The notes under the pieces: generated by a model
Seen by the model: only the letters and a program-made list of their open reading frames with translations
Told to the model about the DNA's origin: nothing
The model's database searches: none
Program-made: the position numbers and the translations under genes
DNA from: Paenibacillus lutrae
GTDB lineage: Bacteria > Bacillota > Bacilli > Paenibacillales > NBRC-103111
Length of the DNA: 64,000 bases
Reading direction: 5' to 3'
Assembly (NCBI RefSeq): GCF_009757775.1
Contig: NZ_RHLK01000018.1
Coordinates: forward strand, 1-64,000
In this document: positions 59,046 to 64,000 of the stretch, one piece after another
How positions within the stretch are numbered: the first letter of the stretch is position 1
How the letters are laid out: every line of letters starts with the position of its first letter

Positions 59046-59790
59046 GGTTCACAACTCCTTCAGCTAAACGCTTAACTCTCGATAGTTCCGAACATTCCGA
59101 CAAGGCCGTTCATAACGGCAGGTGGATTGCCTACAGATAACTCGCTGACCTAAATTTCATATTAGATTGAACTTCGGCCATGAATGCGTATCCCGGCATG
59201 CGGTTCTCACGCAACTCCTTCAGTTTCCTAACGATGAACAAATTTCCAGATCGATCCGCATATGGACGGCCGGGCACCGCCCGCTGACACCCGTTCCGAT
59301 TACCGATATTGCTGCAGTTGGTCATCGCTCACGCGAGAACCCACTTCTCTCGCCTCTTACAGTTCGAATCTGAGGTTAATACTCCAGATTGTTCGGGAAG
59401 TATCCTAACCGAGCCGGCTCAATTAAACTTCTATCACAAATAAAAAAGATCCCGATCATAAGACCGAGAATACTTTTTTACCAACCTTCTGTATCATCAT
59501 CTATCGTTTCATCAACCGCACAGCCAGGCTGCAGATCGACCCTATCCGGACGGCTAGACTGCGCTCGCCGGCACACGGTTTCCCGCGGCTCCTGCAGTTC
59601 TTCCTTTGCCAGCCAGGTTTCCGGATCAATCTCCATTCGGACGGCCAGTCTGCGTCTGCCAGCACTCGTTTCCCCCGAACCCTGCTAGGCTACGCTCGCC
59701 GGCACCCGGTTTCATCGCGGTTCCTGCAGTTCTACCTTTCGCTGGCCAAAAGCTTCTGGATCGATCCCTGACCACAGCAGCCCAGCTCGC
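59046..59790. repeat. GC-rich 93-bp repeat cluster 3 (degenerate)
   Basis: Several strongly diverged units with CTCCTTCAG, GCCGGCAC.CGG and CCGGATC blocks, interrupted at 59425-59530 by a duplicated partition-gene tail. Lies between the parMR terminator and the oriT candidate. Confidence 0.65.
59428..59530 (-). pseudogene. Duplicated 3' tail of the ParR-like gene plus terminator
   Basis: On the minus strand it ends DDDTEGW-stop, followed by a terminator hairpin and TTTTTTATTTGTGATA, just as the ParR-like gene ends GDTEGW-stop at 59916 with its terminator. The rest of the gene is missing. A remnant of a partial duplication. Confidence 0.6.
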
Positions 59791-59878
59791 CGCCACGCAC
59801 ACACAGCAATTGTTTCTGTCCCGTCCTCCTGCAATTCGCTTCCTAACCGGTCCGGCAGCTTTCTCAACCTTTATCACA

Positions 59879-59911
59879 AATAAAAAGATCCCGATCTAAG
59901 ATCGAGATCCC
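59879..59911 (-). terminator. Terminator of the parMR operon
   Basis: Minus-strand GATCTCGATC-TTA-GATCGGGATC then TTTTTATTTG. Confidence 0.8.
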
Positions 59912-59915
59912 TTTC

Positions 59916-60326
59916 TTACCAACCTTCGGTATCACCGTCTATACCAGCAAATGGTTGTAAGCTGTCTTCAATTTTCTCTTCACTTTTTGTTGGTTGAGGT
60001 GCTATCTGTAACGGCGAAACTTTTAAAGCTGATTCTATTTTTTCAGGTTCCTCAATCTTTTGAACACTACTAGTTGGTTGAATAATTGCCTGAACAAATG
60101 AAACGGCTTCGCTCGGGTTTCCGGGGACGATTGGCGGCCGTTTGCTTGGAATGAAATTTTGAAGGTTGCGTAATCCATGTTGCCGGATTTCTTGTTCCAC
60201 CAAGTACCGAATAGCATCAGATAAATTCCCTTGATTGTTGTACCAATCAATAACGATCGAGTCTTCCTGATTGCTTGTTCGGATCCCTAGCATCTGGCCA
60301 GCGACTATTTCTTTGCGCTTTCCCAT
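59916..60326 (-). CDS. ParR-like partition adaptor
   Basis: 136 residues. Basic N-terminal half with NQEDSIVIDWYNNQGNLSDAIRYLVEQEIRQHG, compatible with the RHH fold of ParR/AlfB-type proteins, then a long Pro/Lys/Glu linker and an acidic tail ending DGDTEGW. It lies 32 bp after the actin-like gene. Probably links the centromere to the filament. GGGAGGG before the ATG. Confidence 0.65.
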   Translation of the reverse strand: MGKRKEIVAGQMLGIRTSNQEDSIVIDWYNNQGNLSDAIRYLVEQEIRQHGLRNLQNFIPSKRPPIVPGNPSEAVSFVQAIIQPTSSVQKIEEPEKIESALKVSPLQIAPQPTKSEEKIEDSLQPFAGIDGDTEGW

Positions 60327-60358
60327 GCACGTCCCTCCCTTGTTAAATTAATTCTTTA

Positions 60359-61579
60359 TTAGGAGGCAACCGTTTCTAAGTATTTCTTCTTTAAGTTCTG
60401 AAAAATTGGAGACTTCACAAAGATGTAGAGTCCGTCAGCGTTCATGTCTACGGCATATTCTGCCGGTACGTAGAACAGCTCCATTTCTCTTTCCTCGCAG
60501 ATAGGTTGCAGTCTTTCCTCTAATTCCGGGTAGGAAAGAATGGAACCACCCCCATAAATCATTAGTACGTCGATCTCGCCTCTAGCTTTTTTAATTTGAT
60601 CGTTAACCCCTTTGACAAAATGCGGGATTTCTTGATCAAGTGGTGTTTTTACAGCCGACAGAGCTCTTGCATGATATTTGTGACTCTTATTTTTGATAAC
60701 ATCACTTAGATACTGACGTGGGCTATCAGGGATGTTAATAGAAACATTAAACTGAAAGAGAGCTTCCTCTAGTGCATGTCCAACACCATGATTGATCCCA
60801 TGCACAAAAATTGGTTTGTTGCCTTCCGTTATAGGTAGTTCGCTTGTTCCATCCCCAATATCAAGGTGAAGGATTCGTTTGTTTTGAAAATGACTGCCGT
60901 CGATCGGTGGCAAATCCTTTGTTTCACGTAATTTATTGATTCGTTCGAAAATGCTATCATTCCGGATCGCTCCGTTTTTATCGTATTGAATGGCAAACGT
61001 TGGGGGAGTTCCTTCTTTCGTGCATCTTGTGAAAGCAAATGTGATTTCAATGAATACTTGTTTTCTGCTACCCAAGTAAACTGTAACTCGATGTTTACCT
61101 TCCATGAATCGTTTTTCCAAAAGTCTAGCTGCTTCATCGGTGAACTGCGTCACTGGAATAGCAGTTCCCATATCCACCGTGACATTAAACGAATCTTTGG
61201 CTAGAATTCCGTCTTTTTGGTTTGTCTCAATTACGTAAGCTGCTATGTTAGCCAAAGTGTTTACTACCGGTAAATCATGAGTCGATTTCTTATCGAGACC
61301 AACTTCAAGATTAATTAACGGCCGTCCACTATCTATAGCCTTACGGCCTATAACGTACATTGCATTCTCAGCAGCCACGCTATTGATACTTACACATAGT
61401 TGATTCCAAATATCCTTAATAACACTTTCTTCGGTAACCTCATCGTCAAACAATGCTTTGCTCACTTTTACGAAACATGCTGGTTGTACGCGAGCTGGTT
61501 CCCCATTAATGACTATTTTGTGTGCGGAGTTTCCGATATCATTTCCAATTTCCAAGTGAATAGCTTTTTCAGCAGCCAT
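60359..61579 (-). CDS. ParM/Alp-type actin-like partition ATPase
   Basis: About 406 residues from ATG 61577-61579 (GAGGGG 8 bases upstream). Actin-fold motifs: phosphate 1 LEIGNDIGNSAHKI, phosphate 2 HLDIGDGTSE, adenosine MIYGGGSILSY. It polymerises to push sister plasmids apart. It follows a small winged-helix gene whose stop lies 4 bp upstream, and is followed by a ParR-like gene. Confidence 0.82.
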   Translation of the reverse strand: MAAEKAIHLEIGNDIGNSAHKIVINGEPARVQPACFVKVSKALFDDEVTEESVIKDIWNQLCVSINSVAAENAMYVIGRKAIDSGRPLINLEVGLDKKSTHDLPVVNTLANIAAYVIETNQKDGILAKDSFNVTVDMGTAIPVTQFTDEAARLLEKRFMEGKHRVTVYLGSRKQVFIEITFAFTRCTKEGTPPTFAIQYDKNGAIRNDSIFERINKLRETKDLPPIDGSHFQNKRILHLDIGDGTSELPITEGNKPIFVHGINHGVGHALEEALFQFNVSINIPDSPRQYLSDVIKNKSHKYHARALSAVKTPLDQEIPHFVKGVNDQIKKARGEIDVLMIYGGGSILSYPELEERLQPICEEREMELFYVPAEYAVDMNADGLYIFVKSPIFQNLKKKYLETVAS

Positions 61580-61583
61580 TATA

Positions 61584-61865
61584 TTAGCCCCTCTCATGAA
61601 TTTGTAGCGCGTTTTTCCCGTTTTCTGTTACGAAGTAATAATTAACTCTTGAGTCAACCGCATCTTTCTCGATATCAACAAAACGTGCGCCCAGAAGACG
61701 GTGTAAGGTCTTGTCCAGTACAAGTTGAGATACCTTCAGGCGAAGATCTTTGTAAGAAATTCGCTGATTCTCATTGTTGAGGATGTCTTTCAACGTGTCA
61801 AAATGGACTTTCTCCAACCCTTCGATTAAATAATTCAAGGTCGGTTCATCATATGTGAATCCCAA
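61584..61865 (-). CDS. Winged-helix regulator of the partition operon
   Basis: 93 residues. Residues about 20-75 (HFDTLKDILNNENQRISYKDLRLKVSQLVLDKTLHRLLGARFVDIEKDAV) fit a PadR/ArsR-like winged helix. TTG start with AAGGGGGG 6 bases upstream. It probably represses its own operon through the inverted repeat at 61897-61939. Confidence 0.65.
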   Translation of the reverse strand: MGFTYDEPTLNYLIEGLEKVHFDTLKDILNNENQRISYKDLRLKVSQLVLDKTLHRLLGARFVDIEKDAVDSRVNYYFVTENGKNALQIHERG

Positions 61866-61896
61866 ACTGCGCCCCCCCTTTTCAGAAAAACGATAT

Positions 61897-61939
61897 AATA
61901 ATGTATTATATCATATAGTATATTATGTTATACATTATT
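61897..61939. promoter_or_regulatory. Operator-like inverted repeat before the partition operon
   Basis: AATAATGTAT (61897-61906) and ATACATTATT (61930-61939), perfect 10-bp arms in very AT-rich DNA that also holds TATAAT-like boxes. Confidence 0.5.
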
Positions 61940-63056
61940 CGCCTTCCCTGTTCAAGTAAGTTCGCAGAAAATCTTTTGGAATTTCATTCAGCACCGCGAG
62001 CCACTTGTATTCATCGTAGGTCACATACTCCTGGTGAGGGATAGCTTTATATTTGGCATAGAGTGATAGCGGATCCTCTTCATCGGGTAGAACAGCTACC
62101 GTGGTGGGGATTTTCGCTTGTTTGGCTATTAATTCCCCTGCTTGCAATGCACCATTACGGCCGGCTTTATCACCGTCAAACATAATTTCGATATGTGATA
62201 CATTAAAGCTTTTCAATTCGTTCAGTTGGTACTCAAATAGCTCGGCTTTCCCACAACAAAAGGGAATGCTGTCTGTGAAGCCATTTAAGTACATTTCATA
62301 GCAAGCAAGGTAATCACCTGGTCCTTCTACTAAACGAACCTTACAACCCCTTTTGAGCAAGTGAGCGCCTAATATTTTTCTCGTTCCAAGGCAATAAAAA
62401 TGCTTTTGATGTCGATCTGATAGATTCCTCCCGTACAAATCGATAATCTTTCGTTTGGAATCAATAATAGGAATGACAACTTGATTATACATCCCATTTA
62501 AGACAGATCCGTTAGGCGCAAGGTATGCCAGTCGGTTTTCAAGTAATTCTGCCTGCTCATAGCCCTTTTCTTTTAAATAGTCTACTAGGCTGCGGCCACC
62601 CTCGATAAATCCAACTCCGGCTTTCTTTAACGTATTTTCTCTAATGCCGCGTTTATAGAAATAATCAATGGCTGCACTGCGATTATTAAAGCAAAATTGG
62701 GCTGCATCCGCGAATATTTTACCGCGGCGCTGTACTTCTTCCCAACAATTATCAGACGTATCAATATTCATGAGTTTGGCCACATACGCAACAGACTCCG
62801 GAAAATTAACGCCCTTGGCCATCATTAGGAAATGAAAAAGATTCCCTTTGAACCCGCATGTTGGGCTATTACAGATAAAACTCTTTTTTTCTACGTTGAT
62901 CTTACAATGAGTTGCATCACGCCCGCACGATGGGCATACCGTCCCTTTATTCCGCAAACCCTTACCGATCAGCTGGTAACCCAGGGACGCTAAGACACTC
63001 TCCACGTTTGCTTGGTCTAAAATTGTATCCACAACTTCGGGTTTAAAATATGGCAA
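61935..63056 (-). CDS. DnaG-like primase (CHC2 zinc finger plus Toprim)
   Basis: About 373 residues from TTG 63054-63056, which has GAGGTG 7 bases upstream. Zinc finger CPSCGRDATHC...CNSPTCGF (about residues 38-66). Toprim motifs VEGPGDYLA and MFDGDKAGRNG (about 230-300). It synthesises primers for plasmid replication or the transferred strand. The C-terminal helicase-binding domain of full DnaG is missing. The sRNA at 63138-63200 is antisense to its leader. Confidence 0.82.
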   Translation of the reverse strand: MPYFKPEVVDTILDQANVESVLASLGYQLIGKGLRNKGTVCPSCGRDATHCKINVEKKSFICNSPTCGFKGNLFHFLMMAKGVNFPESVAYVAKLMNIDTSDNCWEEVQRRGKIFADAAQFCFNNRSAAIDYFYKRGIRENTLKKAGVGFIEGGRSLVDYLKEKGYEQAELLENRLAYLAPNGSVLNGMYNQVVIPIIDSKRKIIDLYGRNLSDRHQKHFYCLGTRKILGAHLLKRGCKVRLVEGPGDYLACYEMYLNGFTDSIPFCCGKAELFEYQLNELKSFNVSHIEIMFDGDKAGRNGALQAGELIAKQAKIPTTVAVLPDEEDPLSLYAKYKAIPHQEYVTYDEYKWLAVLNEIPKDFLRTYLNREGE

Positions 63057-63102
63057 AATCAAACACCTCTGACATTTGGAAGTCAAATTAAGAGAAACTT
63101 TA

Positions 63103-63131
63103 TTGTGAGGCTCAGTTCATTCCGCTATACT
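63103..63131 (+). promoter_or_regulatory. Promoter of the sRNA
   Basis: Plus-strand TTGTGA (63103-63108), 17-bp spacer, TATACT (63126-63131); start point near 63138. Confidence 0.65.
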
Positions 63132-63137
63132 AATAAC

Positions 63138-63200
63138 GAAACCAATTCCTTTGATTGGTTCTCTGTCGGATTGAGGCCGCTATTGCGGCCTCTCTTTTTA
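63138..63200 (+). ncRNA. Predicted regulatory sRNA, antisense to the primase leader and to two other leaders
   Basis: About 63 nt. The 5' part forms AACCAAT-TCCTTTG-ATTGGTT, whose loop TCCTTT is complementary to AAAGGA ribosome sites. The middle CTCTGTCGGAT is single-stranded. The 3' part is a terminator, GAGGCCGC-TATT-GCGGCCTC with TCTTTTTATT. In cis it is the complement of the primase leader. In trans it can pair with leaders at 45111-45131 (1 mismatch in 21) and 55081-55101 (2 mismatches). Own promoter at 63103-63131. No reading frame. Confidence 0.6.
63173..63200 (+). terminator. Terminator of the sRNA
   Basis: 8-bp perfect GC-rich stem with tetraloop (63173-63192) followed by a T-rich stretch on the plus strand only. 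Confidence 0.75.
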
Positions 63201-63653
63201 TTTATCTTTGTTTTTCCGTTGGCGTTCCATGGATTCTGATCGATCAACGAAGTTCATTCCAAAGATTAAATAACCAGTACGAAGTCCTTTCCTGATATCA
63301 GAGTATACTGCGTTATATCCTTTCCCTTCAATTTCTGCAGCTTCGTGAAGAGTGATTAAATTGTGTAACTTATCAGCCCTATAGCCGAGACGAAGAAGGT
63401 GTACGAGTGAACAAATGGGGCTGGTCGCATAATATTTCTTCGCAGTTCTTTCAAAGTACCACTCAACTCCATCTACAAGATCCGATAACGTCGGATCCTC
63501 TTCTTTGCCATAAAAGTATTCGAGCATTCTTCTTACATCCTCTTCTACCTGGTGCGAATAGTTCTGTAGAGCTCTTAGATCACCATCCCCAATAGCGAGT
63601 AAATCACGAAGCTTTTGTTCAAATATTCTCATTTCAGTTGAAAAAAAATTCAT
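63198..63653 (-). CDS. Hypothetical helical protein (151 aa)
   Basis: Starts at ATG 63651-63653 with AGGAGG about 10 bases upstream; a longer frame to 63698 lacks a site. Helical, with EQKLRDLLAIGDG, VEEDVRRMLEYFYG and LHEAAEIEGKGYNAVYSDIRKGLRTGYLIFG, the latter compatible with an HTH-like end. It lies first in the leftward primase/partition group and directly beside the iterons, so an origin- or centromere-binding role is possible. Confidence 0.55.
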   Translation of the reverse strand: MNFFSTEMRIFEQKLRDLLAIGDGDLRALQNYSHQVEEDVRRMLEYFYGKEEDPTLSDLVDGVEWYFERTAKKYYATSPICSLVHLLRLGYRADKLHNLITLHEAAEIEGKGYNAVYSDIRKGLRTGYLIFGMNFVDRSESMERQRKNKDK

Positions 63654-64000
63654 CTTAAAATTACCTCCTATCATAAAATGATAAACTTTGAATATCAATG
63701 ATTTTCATTGTTAATCAAAGATAAACTTTGTTAACATAAAAATTACAACAAAATGTTTATCTTTGTTAAACAATGATTAACAATCTCTAATGAATATTAT
63801 ACGATACAATATAATACAATACAATATAAATGTATCAAGTATTTTTGTTAATCTTTGATAAGTTATCAGCCGTTATCAAACAATTCGAATAACCATGATT
63901 GCTATCAAATTTTTTCGTCAACTCTTGATAACCATCATTTATTACCTTGTAATAACAAATGATATTTAATGATAGCAAATATTAATAAATATTCTATTGA
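63654..64000. other. AT-rich iteron region, candidate centromere or origin
   Basis: About 350 AT-rich bases with no gene. CAAAGATAAAC (63716-63726), GTTTATCTTTG (63755-63765) and GTTAATCTTTG (63847-63857) are variants of one 11-mer, together with TTGATAACC- and CAATGATTAAC-type repeats. Position upstream of the primase-partition genes fits parC or an origin. The region runs off the window. Confidence 0.5.

Noticed and set aside
1-64000. rRNA or tRNA genes
   Set aside because: No tRNA-like cloverleaf with a conserved T-loop (GGTTCGAATCC-like) and no rRNA blocks were found by eye.

Overview
The window looks like part of a large conjugative plasmid, or a closely related integrative element, from a Gram-positive Bacillales host, most likely a Paenibacillus- or Brevibacillus-type bacterium. 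The reasons are strong AGGAGG-type ribosome binding sites, frequent TTG and GTG starts, an S-layer-homology lipoprotein, secreted proteins with Gram-positive signal peptides and a Tad-type pilus operon. There are no rRNA, tRNA or chromosomal housekeeping genes. Almost everything is read leftward (minus strand). No database search was possible, so family names rest on motifs I could read.

Layout. 1-3.1 kb: a leftward run of small phage/plasmid-like genes with a ribbon-helix-helix gene and a 56-bp palindrome in front, facing a rightward XRE regulator. 3.9-5.5 kb: a rightward secreted protein and a lipoprotein. 5.6-5.73 kb: a promoter / solitary type I-C CRISPR repeat / terminator unit. 5.7-18.5 kb: accessory genes (cytosine methyltransferase, Mrr-like nuclease, zeta-type toxin with small partner, LPD11- and DUF5983-like proteins, a type I toxin candidate, two 330-bp repeats). 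18.9-24.7 kb: a type IV secretion operon (M23 hydrolase, VirB4, and VirB3-, VirB6- and VirB2-like membrane proteins). 25-27.4 kb: a GC-rich repeat cluster, a replication initiator and a counter-transcribed RNA. 27.8-35.4 kb: macrodomain, GGDEF enzyme, tyrosine recombinase, small membrane proteins, PemK/MazF-type module, ATP-dependent DNA ligase. 35.5-36.9 kb: a second repeat cluster, two tandem terminators and a small colicin-E3-like RNase. 37-53 kb: a Tad-type pilus operon, then an EAL phosphodiesterase, an SLH lipoprotein and a 2119-residue adhesin-like protein. 53-59.8 kb: coupling protein, relaxase, relaxosome protein, putative oriT, third repeat cluster. 59.9-64 kb: ParR/ParM-like partition genes, a DnaG-like primase and centromere-like iterons.

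How it works together. Replication (Rep, primase), segregation (ParMR), transfer (relaxase, coupling protein, VirB-like channel) and surface attachment (Tad pilus, SLH lipoprotein, adhesin, EAL/GGDEF) form the backbone. RNA control appears prominent. A sRNA of about 63 nt at 63.14-63.20 kb is predicted to pair with the 5' leader of the EAL-SLH-adhesin operon and with the leader of a transfer-region gene at 55.1 kb, while lying antisense to the primase leader. An antisense RNA lies opposite the rep leader. The solitary CRISPR repeat unit has the architecture expected of an RNA anti-CRISPR (Racr). These RNA elements, the three 93-bp GC-rich repeat clusters and the orphan E3-like RNase are the most unusual contents.
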